A DNA stretch of 64,000 nucleotides from Liolophura sinensis (lineage: Eukaryota; Mollusca; Polyplacophora; Chitonida; Chitonidae), in the NCBI RefSeq assembly GCF_032854445.1, contig NC_088306.1, positions 4,710,373 to 4,774,372 on the forward strand, in the 5' to 3' direction. A model generated the notes under the pieces. It was not told where the DNA came from. It did no database searches and saw only the letters and a program-made list of their open reading frames with translations. The first letter of the stretch is position 1. The number at the start of each line of letters is the position of its first letter. Of the stretch, positions 1 to 11,395 are shown piece by piece. A program made the translations under genes and the position numbers.

Positions 1-143
1 GACCTTGGCGACAATAAGCAGCGTTGATGACCTTTGCGCAGTCTAGGTAAGCTCCGTTACACACGAGGGCTTTGGACGCGACTAAATTCAACTCCGCTGG
101 TCTCTCGTTTTGGTCCAACTTTGTTCCAGTCGCTGACGGCCAT
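1..143 (-). CDS. possible partial exon at the left edge (unrecognised)
   Basis: Read on the minus strand, one frame stays open from an AG-like boundary near 143 to the window edge. It gives a protein-like stretch containing 'KLDQNERPAELNLVASKAL' and then 'CNGAYLDCAKVINAAYC'. The other two frames hold stops. The family is not recognised. About 48 open codons can occur by chance in this sequence, so support rests on composition and on the possible acceptor (a run ending 'ttcaaag'). The rest of the gene would lie beyond coordinate 1. Confidence 0.22.
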
Positions 144-886
144 ACTACTTTGAAAAGAACCAGAATATGGACACAGACCCCCCATTACAACTTCCGTTTT
201 TGGGGAGGATTACAAATGCAATTCTGTGTATTTTAGGGTGTAACGTCTTTTTTTTTTTGGCCTGCCGTTTTTGGTGTACAGGTGCATGCTTGGTATCAAA
301 ATGATGGAAATTGTCTAAGCCTTGGGCATGTATGAGTTTTAATAATGAAAGTTTGAAATTTTGGGCGAGAGGACACAAGGAGACAGGTGGTGGTGAGGCT
401 GCGAGTGACGTCCCTCTCCCAGCTGCCGGCATGGAAAGGTTCAGATTTTGACGGCTAACCTATATCAAGATTTTTATGGCTTCTTTCTCACAGACTGGGC
501 CAGGTATGCTCCAAAGCTCATTGGCCACGGAATGTTTGGCGCTGAGCTACAGCGCTAAACGTTAACACTGTCGCTTCTGGACAGTTAATGGGGCCACATT
601 AGGCAGGTAACGACTGGAGTACAACGTCAGCTGCGTCGCGTCGTTATGTCGCATGCACGAGGGCTAATAGGACCGGACGCAACAGTCGGATGGAGTAGTC
701 TTAAGCACCTGTTTATGTCCAGTTTAGCGTTCACTGATGACGAATCAGTAGTGTGTATATCTGCCCATCATATGTGTGAATAGCCAAAAGCTAGTGGTTC
801 ACCCCGAGCATTCCTGTTCCCTCTACCCATAAAACTGATAGCCATCATATAAGTGCAATTCTTGAGTGTGGCAGTAAACAACAATT
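144..886. other. no gene seen
   Basis: A 95-codon minus ORF at 145-432 is low-complexity at one end (poly-Lys from a T-run) and has no recognisable domain. Nothing else coding or repetitive was found here. Confidence 0.4.
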
Positions 887-1010
887 TATTTATTTATTTG
901 ATTGCTGTTTTGCGAAGAATATGTGATTACGGCGGACAGTATTATGGTGCATGATCATCCACTGACAATGGCAGATCTTCCCACGTACGACTGGAGATAA
1001 AACGTGAACA
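887..1010 (-). repeat. degenerate molluscan SINE fragment
   Basis: Begins with the reversed (TTTA)n tail, then diverged versions of the SINE core: an 'attgctgttttgcgaagaatat' tail equivalent, 'attacggcggacagtattatgg', and the 'cagatcttcccacgtacg' block. The tRNA-like head is missing, so it is 5'-truncated relative to the 12080 copy. Confidence 0.6.
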
Positions 1011-1279
1011 ACAATTACAAAAATGTGCCACAAAAGTGCCGAAATAATAACGGTCACTTTACCAACATTTGAAAACATAAAATGCCCCGCCTGAATTCGC
1101 CTCATGAAATATGGTGTGAAGCAGTTACTATTTTATTGTAATTTGCAATGATCCGTGGCATTTTCCTTTCTAAACTATATGATTAAAACCAATAAAATTG
1201 TATATACAAAAGCGATTACACAGACAATAAGATAAAACTGATAACACTGGTAAATATCACAAAAACGTTTTCTTCTCAA

Positions 1280-1475
1280 CGCAGAAGCTTTATCCGCGGT
1301 GTAAAGGATTTCTCTCTCCGGTGAAAAAGTTCACTCGGCATTGGGAACGTTTTCTCGGAGATGCATAGACTTTCTCCGCAGTGTAAGGCGATGCGATCAT
1401 GTTTTTCCACGGTATAAATGTAAGAATTAAGAAATGGTTGCATCCTTTATAGGGAAAAATGTTTCCCCTGCGGTG
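1280..1475. repeat. degenerate short repeat (tctccg(c)ggtgtaa)
   Basis: Imperfect reiterations of 'tatccgcggtgtaaagga', 'tctccggtgaaaaag', 'tctccgcagtgtaagg' and 'ccctgcggtgtagac', spaced roughly 30-40 bp apart. No coding potential is seen. Confidence 0.3.
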
Positions 1476-1490
1476 TAGACATTATCTCCC

Positions 1491-1655
1491 TTGTATTTAT
1501 TTATTTATTTGATTGGTGTTTTACGCTGTTCTCAAGAATATTTCACTTATAGGACGGCGGCCGGCATTATGGTGGGAGGAAACCGGGCAGAACCTGGGAG
1601 AAACCCACGACAATCCACAGGTTGCTGGCAGACCTTCCCACGTACTATTCTCCCT
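1491..1655 (-). repeat. molluscan SINE, 5'-truncated
   Basis: Clear copy: reversed (TTTA)n tail, 'gattggtgttttacgc', 'caagaatatttcacttata', 'gacggcggccggcattatgg', 'aaacccacgacaatccacag', 'gctggcagaccttcccacgt'. It stops before the tRNA-like head. The 64-codon ORF across it is repeat-derived. Confidence 0.85.
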
Positions 1656-1660
1656 TGTGT

Positions 1661-4600
1661 AACTTTACTCTATATTGCTCTTTAAATTGTTTTTATTTCG
1701 TTTAGCTCTAAACCAGCGCCTGAGCGCGTCTCTACGGACTAAAGTGCAGGCACGATTTATCGCAAGCCCAGCGTAAATTGCTTAGTTCCTAGGCCGCGAA
1801 GGCCCCAACATCCCTTGGAGGTGTTCAAAGTGCTTTGCGGTTCTGACAGCCTCAACATGTTTGACAAGGGCAGGTAACTGCATCAGGTTATTTTATTTAA
1901 TTTTTTGTTTTAATCTAGAAAGTTCTGCACGTCCTTGTCCATGACACTGTCTTACAAGACAATGCCATATAACTGGACAGGGATCCATTATAGTGTATAG
2001 TCTTGATATAGTCTGTACACTCTACATATTCTGAGGATCATATTGATGGGTTTATTGTGGTGTTGTGTAAAATAGAGACAAAGATACAGTCAAATACAGA
2101 TGTCGACATTTTCTAACATATGCCACATTAATATACCCTTAACGCGTCGATGTGCAAGGAGTTATATTTTTCGCTAGCATTCTAAATTAATTCCATACAC
2201 TGCTTACTTCTCACTATAGTAACATGCCATGTTGTTGTTTTGAACTCCTGCCAATGTCAAAAACCTAAGGTTCCTTTGTAAAATGGAACGCGGTTTGGCC
2301 GTGAATCGTACAGATTTATGAAGGAATGTTCTGGGCTTTCAAGAGTTAATATTACGTCAGTAATTCAAGATAGATGGTGTCGGACACCGCTAACTTAATC
2401 ACATGAAGATGCATAGTGCAGTGTATACGACTTGCTCCCTGTATACTACAGCCGTCAGGTTTTTGTTCACTGAGCAAGGCAGCGTGCTCGACTCCAGCCA
2501 TCGCTACTTCGGCTATGGTCTTAAGCCACGTTTGGTCGTTTGCCAGATACCTTTGTAAGGTCAATGTTCCCTTAGTGCACTGTACTTTCCTCCAACCATA
2601 TCTCATAATGGCTTCACAGAAGTGGAAACGTCTTATGCACACAGAAAACACCTGTGTTGAGATCTTGACAACTTGTGTTGTTCTGATTCAAGACAGAAAT
2701 GTGTTATCCAAAGTACAAACATTTGTTAAATAAAGGTGAAGAACACAAGTTAGTATTCTAAAATAATAAAACACAAACAAAAATGAGGTAATTTATACAT
2801 ATCAACTTGTAAAAACTTGTGTAATTTCCAGCACATTGTGTATGACATCCAACACATCTTGTAGTCAATTCTTTCAACGTTAGATCTTGCGTTCATTCAA
2901 CACAAGATACAGTTGTTCAAATACGACAAAAGGCTTTTGTTGGAAATAATACAAGTTTGTGGGGTTTTAGTGTATGCAGCGGTAAATATTATCAGAAAAG
3001 GGAATGAACCATATTACCAAAGCCTACAGCATGAAAGCTATAAAAGATAGATAAGAATCCAGGAACAAAAATGAATTGCAAATTTTTTTATGACTAGTAA
3101 CAGTGTATTACACAGTAATATCGATCAAAAAAAACACATAGGCATTGTGCCAAGCAGGTGGGTATCTTTAACCGGTTAATTACAAGGGGTACATTTACCT
3201 GTGAATGTCCATACGGTTATACATGTATTAATATTCCTAATGACAAAGAAAAAAACAGAATTTCACACATATACATGTTGCATTTTCCCCAATTAAAAAG
3301 TTTTGAACTTTAAGGTTTCACTGAACAGTGGTTTGAGGCAATAAGAAAAAACAATTATCATTATGTAAATAGGTATCACATGTTTTCAGTAAAGCTAAGT
3401 TTCATAAACATCAGTTTGCCAATAACAACTTCAAGCGCAAACCTGATACAAAAGAAGAGCTGTACATTTAACAAGGGGCATAACTCATTATCGCGCGGGT
3501 GTGGTAGAGCTTCATAACATTAAAATTTTCTCATGGACATTCCTAAAGCTGTCGCTGTTCAGGCTCCATGCCATCCTAAAACTTCACAACGGAAAGACAA
3601 CAAGGTCATTTCAGCTCTCTGGAGTTAAGAGAAGCACATCTCTGAACATGGAATATTTGGGCACATATAAGATTACGGTGTGGAGTCGATTCCACTAGGC
3701 CAGTCCGGACACATGTTAAAAATTAAAACTTCAACTTGTAAATCGTAAAAGCGTGTTATACATATTCGTATAAACAACTTCACTGATTCTTTATGATATA
3801 GTTAGAAAGTAAAACCCATAAATCACTGCAAATTACAAATAAAATGATAAAATCACGCTATTTTTTGATTGCGCAAATGTTGGGGTTTCAAATATTGGTG
3901 AAGGTTACTAATTCTCCACAATCTTCTGGCGTATTGATTTGAGTGATATTTAACGCCCTACACAAGAATTTCTCACAAAAATAACATGGCTACCAAAACC
4001 AGGCGACTGTGTAATAGCTAATACTGGTATTGGGTATTATTTACATATTTCATATGTAAGATTTCAGCACAAATTCAGTTGTCAATACAGTTGGCCAAAG
4101 TCAAAGTAGAACACAGATGTACTTCATATTTAATATGCTGTTACACAATTACCATTGGCCTAAATACCATGTTACCCAGTTGGTTTACAGCTATATATGG
4201 TTCTAAGTCTTTAAACGGTGTTGAACCGGGTCCAGAAGTATTAAGCATATGGTTTCATGCTAAACAAGTTCAAATTTTGGGACATTTGTCTCGTATAACC
4301 AAGTTCACCATTTAGGGTACTGAAACAAGCTTTCAAGTGATATTTAAAAATTTGACGGAAATTAAAAGTGGCTTTGTGGAATGGATGACAAAGCGTTTGG
4401 ATTAGGAAAAGTGTGTTTCGGACCATACGCAACTGTCCATTTGAGTTGGGCGACTTCTTCACGCATGCAGTCATGAAAATAACATCACCTTACAGCACAG
4501 AGCGTAAAACCACGGCTCTGACGATAGTGTAATAGTTGTCAAATGGTCTGCACAAATATTACGGGTCAAAATCCAGCCACTCGTTAATTTGCCTCGGTTA

Positions 4601-4856
4601 AGGTTTTATTACATCTGTACATGTACATGCTTAAATAGTAGCAAATAACACGTCGTCTCCTAGCACCGTGGCTTAGGTAAAATTGCAATACGTTATAAGG
4701 CATTGGTCTGGAATTCCAAAAATCCGGTGCTGTAATCGCATTAGTACACAAAGCACATTAAACAATGCAAAGGGACAATGCTACACAAATGCAATGACAA
4801 TCGCAATCAACTAAACCTAAGATTCCTTTCCCTCCACCCCTACACCTCTTAGGCTC
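1661..4856. other. no firm gene; overlapping ORFs at 2352-2733
   Basis: AT-rich. Around 2352-2733 both strands carry open frames of about 100 codons. The minus one (with 'LANDQTWLKTIAEVAM' and ending at 2352) looks slightly more protein-like and could be a terminal exon, but no family is recognised and no acceptor stands out. ORFs near 3501-3698 and 4079-4474 look like chance. Confidence 0.3.
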
Positions 4857-4945
4857 TGACCAGTTTCCTCCCACCATAATGATGGACGCCCTCGTATAAG
4901 TGAATTGAAATATTCGGTAAAGCGTAAAACATTAATGAAATAACT
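4857..4945 (+). repeat. SINE 3' fragment
   Basis: Contains 'ccagtttcctcccaccataatgatggacgccctcgtataagtgaa' and a decayed 'gaaatattcggtaaagcgtaaaacatt' tail. Only the 3' third of the element remains, in plus orientation. Confidence 0.7.
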
Positions 4946-4949
4946 CAAC

Positions 4950-7900
4950 CTAAGATCGCTTTATACATGGGCTGACAACTTCACACTCAACACTTATTTC
5001 AGTACAAATGACACACATTCTGTGTTTTGACTAGTCACAATGGGCACCATATCACACTGCCGTGTACTATTAACAGAAAATTAACAAATATTTCATTTAT
5101 CCACTTCTTTCATTTATGTTTGACAGGGAAATTGCAATCACTCGTTCATACCTGTCTTGCTGATGACGTTTTCAGGGCAAACAGATGGCGTATTACACAT
5201 TCGCTGGAAGAGAACAATGGTGAATGGCGAGCTTGGACCGGAGTCCAGTCGTCACTACGCGGGAAAAGCTACCCAATATCCAATGTATGCAATACGCGAC
5301 CGATACTCTGTCAAGTGTTGCGATGTAATATCTTGGCAGCCAATGGGAATTTTTAGTGGAAACATTGAAAATGCATCAGAATACGAAATCTACACTGGAT
5401 ATGCCTTTATTAATTGTTGAAATTTTATTTTCGTACTTCGCTCTAAAAACAATCAGACTGACTATATAAGAAGCATCGACGAAGAGTTCTTTCTCTTACA
5501 GACAACCTGTAAAAATAGAGGTTTTCCCGAAGCTTTCCATACATAATGTCAATATCCAATAACAATAAAACAGAAATGGGTTTTCATACCTGACAATTAC
5601 GCTCTTCACAAATATGTCGACATAAAAATATTGCGAAATGGACTGTAATGTGACTGAACCTGAACTGACAAGAAGTCAAACAATTCAACAACAAATAACA
5701 AACATGGTTTCTCGTTATTATAAAACCGAAATCAATTAAGAACCTTCACTACAGCTTCTAACAAGCTCTGCTAAAATCGCTGAGACGAGGTAAACCAAAA
5801 GGTTTCAGTAAATATACTGATACTGCATGTGCCACACATCAAACCAAAAACATGGTTTTTACTTGTCACATAAATGTCGAACACTTACTGGAGATTTAGT
5901 CTCCTCTCCAAAAAATAATAATCTAAATTTACCAGAAAGTCTTATTTCAGTGATGCTAGAACATATCCTGTTATCTCGGCATAGTGTTATTAATTCAACA
6001 TACAGATTAGACTAACAGGATATTACGTTGAATGCGACACAGTACTGACACAGTTTTAGTAACAGAATACATTTTACCATCTTTCAAGTAACTTCTTGTT
6101 AAAATTAACAAATTATTTTTTCATGTTCCCAAACGCAGAAAACTGATTATTTGACCAAGAACAGAACTCTGCCACAACATTTCTTCCCCTCTGAACGTTG
6201 AAGGAATTTCTTTGCGTGGTTTGCTCTTATTGGGAGAGACAAGGCTCGGGTTTCCTGATTGCCACGAGGTGAAAACGGTAGCCCATTTCTACTCGTTTCT
6301 TACGGCCGGTTGTTTCAGTCAGAGGTTTCGCTTATATCTCCTAATGAATCACATCAAATGAAAACAATTATTCCAAGGTCCGTTTTTTTTTCTTAATGAA
6401 GACCACTTAGCTATAAAGTAGTCCCTCAAGTACCATGATGTGTACGTCCTTAAGGGCTACTAAAAGTGAACATTAAGTCGGCCACTATATATACATACAA
6501 AAAAAGGATATAGGACACAGTCATCGCTGAAAAATATGTAAAAAATTCAATGACGGTTTCAAAGCTGAGAAGATGAAGTTCAGTACTGACTGACAACTCA
6601 CTCCAAGTAGCCATGCTGTAGAGGCCATTATGAACTTGGCCAATCACAACCGTTGAAAGCATCACATGATAATTGGCTTTCACGTGAAAAAAACTAATAG
6701 CTCTCTATTGTTTGTACGGTTTCTTATAGTGGAGGGACAGATATCGATGCAACAAATTGGATTTTGCGTTTAGTTTAAGAGCTATAAGGGTACTTTTTTA
6801 GCAGGGGAAATGAAAACACATTTACAAACAAGGAAATGAGAACGGCTGCCCGGGTCACAATGCGTACATGTGGGGCAGGAGACTGCCTCTAACTTGTCAG
6901 GGTGATCCAGCAAGAAAACTGCCCCAAGAGAGTCATTGCTCGAAAAAGATATTGTGGCATTATTTTTCCGTAGAATAATCAGATTTATGACGGAAATATC
7001 TTCCAGGTGCTGACGATTGTTCGCAATTTATTTTTTTTTTTTGATAAGCGGTGTAGAATTTTTAAAAATATTTCTTGAATACTACTTTCTTAATTCAGAT
7101 TTAGTGGCTTACTTTACGTTCACTTTAAGAAGTATCCTTCATGAAATTGACCCCAGGCTTAAATTAATACTGGCTTAATTCGACTTCTGAACACGAGGCC
7201 ATAGGTATGGAGTTCATCTTCACTCATTACTGAAGTGGATTCGTAGGTTTAACTCAAAGCGTATCGTTCCTCATCCATTATCCCTAACATGTTGAGCCCA
7301 TGTGGATAAAAAGGTACCTTTTTGTAAATTTGGTTTTGCGTTTGCAAATTGATCGATCGATGCACTAATAATACAAACATCAAAATATCAAGTTTTCTAA
7401 AAGAATACCACTCATTTCCAACATTAGCTTACACGTATATTCCGTTTGAAGTAGCCAGAATGCACTACTTTTCCATCAGTTACAAGAGTAGCTTCCCTTT
7501 CTGTGGTGACCTGGTGAGCCCAATAGGGGAGTTTCGAGTTCTGAACTGTTTGGTCGCTAGAGGTAAAAAAACATTCCTCCTGCATCATGAGACTCGTAAA
7601 AATGTTAAGCAAGTTTCTATGATGTTAACTTACCAATCACCAGCCTCGCTATGTTCAAATTTCAGAATTCGCTCTTCAAATTTCTCCGTTGTTCATCTTT
7701 ATTAAACAACTTTTTGTGAAGCTTTTTTCAGACGTCTATGCTATGGCAAATGTGATCAACAACAGTTGCCTAACATTTTGGACAGGTCACATGATACAGT
7801 AGAATTTTTTTTTACCTTTAGCGTTAAAAGAGTTTTAACTCCCTTACTGATTGTTATACATGTAGTTTTTTTTTTTTGAGACAGTTCTGGTCGGTCAGAT

Positions 7901-8305
7901 TCGTTTTTGTTTGTGACGATCAGTCAATACGACTAACTGTCAGACTAAAGTATAGGGTTACATTTTTTAATTCGCTAATCTCCAAAATAGAAGACCAAAG
8001 CGTAAACATCTCAACTTTTTGGAACTTGAAAGTAAAATGAACAGCTCAATATCATTTTGTAATTGAATAGTATATGCTACCAGACCATCAATGGTCGCTA
8101 AGTATTCCAAGAGTCATTAAAACACGATGGTTAAATTTCAAAGAAGACCCTATAAAAGTACGGGCTAACAAGTGAACACTTTGGATACATGTACCGTGAC
8201 GAAATCCAAGCAAAGGTGTCTGGTGCAATCACAGGCAAGGATACAGGTAAATCTGTGAAGTGAGATTTTAGTAATTCGAGCTTAAATCCCAGCCAATACT
8301 GTACG
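4950..8305. other. gene-poor stretch downstream of the RNF168-like gene
   Basis: No complete gene is seen. A protein-like minus-strand island lies at about 6130-6331 (two open segments separated by one stop), and another at about 7440-7610. A TTTATT at 7698-7703 (AATAAA on the minus strand) lies about 600 bp past the stop codon at 8306 and could be a polyadenylation signal. Short poly-T/A runs occur at 7030 and 7865. Confidence 0.35.
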
Positions 8306-11300
8306 TCACTTTTTCGACTTACGATTTCGCGTGTGTGATGCTACTGGACTAAGCAAGTTCTTCCCGCGTCTGCGAAAGCTGTATTCATCAGAAGAACCTT
8401 TGCTACGATCAACAATTCTGGACTTGCGGAGCTCCAATTCAAACTCCTTCTGCAATTGCAACGCCAATTGTCTATCAAGCTCTTCTTGAGCTTTCGAAGC
8501 ACACCCTGTTTCACTTTGAGTTGTGTTTTTCTGGACACTGCAACTCCTTCCCTTTGATGGGGATTTCTCTATACTTGATGATGTTAACCTAGTCCGTTTC
8601 AGATTTCTTGTAGGTGGGTTGGCGACCTGTAATTCGTTTTCGGTTTTCTGACTAGATGCACTTTCTTTACACGAAACACAACCATCAGTCATTAGATTTG
8701 ACTTGCCTTTCAATGGAGAACGTTTTGATTTTCGCTTGGGACTCACCTTAGAAACACGCGCACACTTCTCAGGTGAGGAGTATAAACGATCGTTTTTCAT
8801 CCTCTCCGTTTTCGTGTCGACATTTCTGTGAAGTGGTTGACGTTTCAGATTCGTTAGATCACAAGTAGGCTGAGCAGCGCTCGTGTCGGTTACCTGAGCG
8901 TCACGACTTGACTGGTGGGTGTCGTTCGAGGCCTCTTCGTCTGTGTCATCGTAGTAGAGGTACACAGGCTTGCGTCTTTTTCTTCCGGACAACCGTCGAC
9001 TTGGACTGGCTTCTAAGTCAGACTTCGTCTCACCATTCACTTCTTTTTCAGGAGTCTCTTCAGCCTTTCGTCGAGTTCTAGAGGTTTTTCTTCTGGATCT
9101 CTTGGGCGTCTTTTCTGGAGAGATGTCACTATCTTCTTCGGGAGGCTCATACGACGGATCTACCTCGTCATCCGTTATCCAGACGTAGCCTTTAAACTTC
9201 TTTCGCTTTGTCGGTGACTTTTTCGGTGACTTTTTCGATGCCTTTGAATCATTTTGTGACGAACGGACTTCATCAAAATCTAAACCGCTATCTGAATCCT
9301 CAGGACAACACACATAATCTGGATCTTCCAGGCGTTTTCGCCTTCGCTTCACGTTCCTCTCAACTTTTTTACCGGGACTTTCTTTGACATTGGTTTTTGG
9401 CTTTTTCAAGAACTTGTCCAACGTATTTGTCTGCGGATGGGAGGAATTCGCCTTGGCAGTATTTTTCTTATACCTTTGCCCCTTTCTCTTACAGTCTTGC
9501 ACATTTTCAGGTGAAGCTACTACTAGGTTAATAGTTCGCTGAATTGTATCCATCAAATCCTCAGAATCTGACTCACACTTTTCTTGAACAGCTTGCTGCC
9601 CACACATGCTTATTAGATCAGAGCTTTTCTTACAATCGGACTTCTTTGGCCCTACTTCGGCGATAATATCGTCCCTTTCCAGCGAGTCCAAAGCCTGATT
9701 AATAAGTGACTTCATCTGCACGGAGCCTTCGTCGGCCAGTGGTGTGCTGCAGGCTGAAGCAAAGCAAGGGGACAGGCCCAAACCCCTGTGCTCCTTCTTG
9801 ATATCTTGAACTCTACTGAACATATCCTTTAATGACATCTGAGGTGAACTAAAACGTTTTTTGGCGACATTGTTCTGCCGCGACTTAGATTTGGACAGTT
9901 TTCCTCGATTCTTCGCAGTCACCGGAGTTGTTGGTCTGTCTGTTTTGGCCGATTTCGTTTTACTAGTTCCGTCTATAGTTTGAAATAAGTTCCTTGATAC
10001 TGAGGGAAGACTACCTTTGATTTCTGGAGAAGACACATCCGTGGTGAACAGATTTCTTTTAGTTTCACTCGCGCCTTTGTTAAGAAATGAAACTTCTGGC
10101 ATTGGTGGTGACCCATCAAATTCATCAAAATCATCCACGCAGGAAACCAAAGGTAAGACATGTTTTCCTTCTTTGCCAACACCATCAATGTCTGGGCTAT
10201 GTACCCTATCAGATACAGACACACCGTTTAACCAAGTCGGAATGTTGTGCTTAAATGCATCACCCTTGTCTCTGTATTCCACCGATGACGTACAAGGACT
10301 TTCGTTTGAATTAACGTCGAGTTGGGTCTCAGAAGATATAGTGCAAGGAGCTCGTGGCTTCGCCTGCATGCCAAAAGGTGAAGTGGACACACAAAACCGC
10401 GATTCGGACACTGAAGACTGTTTCCGTTTTACAGACGCGGCATGTAGCGCATCTGCCGCCAGCGTTGACGTCGACTTGGAGTTGGCCTCAACTTGCCGCC
10501 TACGATCTTCTGCCAGTACCCTTAAACGCCTTTGCATAGCTGGGCTTCTGCATTCATTTAAATTCAACCCCTGGTGATCATCGCTGGAGCTTCTTCTCTG
10601 AAGCTGCTTTAGATTATGTGGAGTTGTCCATACCACGGGTGGATCTACCAATTTTCCATCCACATTACGAGGCGGGGTTCTGGGACACGACTGTATCGGC
10701 TTAAAATGAGATATTTCAGGACTTATGCTATCGTTACTTTCAGCACTTGGGCATCTACGTCGCTTTCCTGCATTTCGCTGAGACTGTTTTTCGGAAGATC
10801 CACCACTACTGTGTTCAGAATATTTACTGCATGTAGCACTTTCATTATCCTTTGCCCACGGAAGGGGATTAAGATCAGGAGCTTGCAGAATGTCTTCTAA
10901 AAGCATGCTTCTCTTTGGTTGAGTATTCGTAGATGTCTGCAGTGGGCATTCACTGGTAGTGACATCTTCACCTGCATCATGTAACTTGCTACAAGCTGCG
11001 GTGTGAGGAACATGTTCCCCTATAATTGTACAGTCACTGCTCCTTCCCTCCGACATGGGCACGACGCTGCTTAACGGGCTGAACATCTCCTGAAGACTCT
11101 GACCAGAAGAGCTGGACACAGTCAGTGTGTCTGGACGCACCGTGCTCTTGTCTGTCAGCAGCCCTGACACACTTGTGCTTGCCCTCTTGCTTCCATTCTC
11201 CTCTTTTTCAGAAGGCGTGAAACACTGGAAGGGGTATGGATCTCCATTCTTGTTTTGAGTCTTTTCTTTAAATCGTTCCAGGAAAGATTCAAGGGTGGAA

Positions 11301-11395
11301 GGGTGTCTGTCCGTGTTGCTGTTGGTGGAGCTACTTCGGGTCAGCCGACTTTGACTCTCCTGCATCAGGAAGTTAATGGGGACATCTGTGCCTGC
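8306..11395 (-). CDS. RNF168: RNF168-like exon 4 (long Ser/Lys-rich region, MIU2, C-terminus)
   Basis: A single 3090-base exon ending in the stop codon. Acceptor 'gtcataacag' gives the phase-0 start 'AGTDVPINF'. The body is rich in Ser, Lys and Asp/Glu with many SP and KSPKK-type clusters ('KKSPKKSPTKRKKF'), typical of a disordered chromatin protein. MIU2 and the LRM2-like motif are in the last 60 residues. ORFs on the opposite strand (for example 10017-10577) are shadows. Confidence 0.88.
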   Translation of the reverse strand, partial: AGTDVPINFLMQESQSRLTRSSSTNSNTDRHPSTLESFLERFKEKTQNKNGDPYPFQCFTPSEKEENGSKRASTSVSGLLTDKSTVRPDTLTVSSSSGQSLQEMFSPLSSVVPMSEGRSSDCTIIGEHVPHTAACSKLHDAGEDVTTSECPLQTSTNTQPKRSMLLEDILQAPDLNPLPWAKDNESATCSKYSEHSSGGSSEKQSQRNAGKRRRCPSAESNDSISPEISHFKPIQSCPRTPPRNVDGKLVDPPVVWTTPHNLKQLQRRSSSDDHQGLNLNECRSPAMQRRLRVLAEDRRRQVEANSKSTSTLAADALHAASVKRKQSSVSESRFCVSTSPFGMQAKPRAPCTISSETQLDVNSNESPCTSSVEYRDKGDAFKHNIPTWLNGVSVSDRVHSPDIDGVGKEGKHVLPLVSCVDDFDEFDGSPPMPEVSFLNKGASETKRNLFTTDVSSPEIKGSLPSVSRNLFQTIDGTSKTKSAKTDRPTTPVTAKNRGKLSKSKSRQNNVAKKRFSSPQMSLKDMFSRVQDIKKEHRGLGLSPCFASACSTPLADEGSVQMKSLINQALDSLERDDIIAEVGPKKSDCKKSSDLISMCGQQAVQEKCESDSEDLMDTIQRTINLVVASPENVQDCKRKGQRYKKNTAKANSSHPQTNTLDKFLKKPKTNVKESPGKKVERNVKRRRKRLEDPDYVCCPEDSDSGLDFDEVRSSQNDSKASKKSPKKSPTKRKKFKGYVWITDDEVDPSYEPPEEDSDISPEKTPKRSRRKTSRTRRKAEETPEKEVNGETKSDLEASPSRRLSGRKRRKPVYLYYDDTDEEASNDTHQSSRDAQVTDTSAAQPTCDLTNLKRQPLHRNVDTKTERMKNDRLYSSPEKCARVSKVSPKRKSKRSPLKGKSNLMTDGCVSCKESASSQKTENELQVANPPTRNLKRTRLTSSSIEKSPSKGRSCSVQKNTTQSETGCASKAQEELDRQLALQLQKEFELELRKSRIVDRSKGSSDEYSFRRRGKNLLSPVASHTRNRKSKK

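Noticed and set aside
10017-10577. 186-codon plus ORF
   Set aside because: Lies entirely opposite the long RNF168-like exon, whose frame is supported by domains and splicing.
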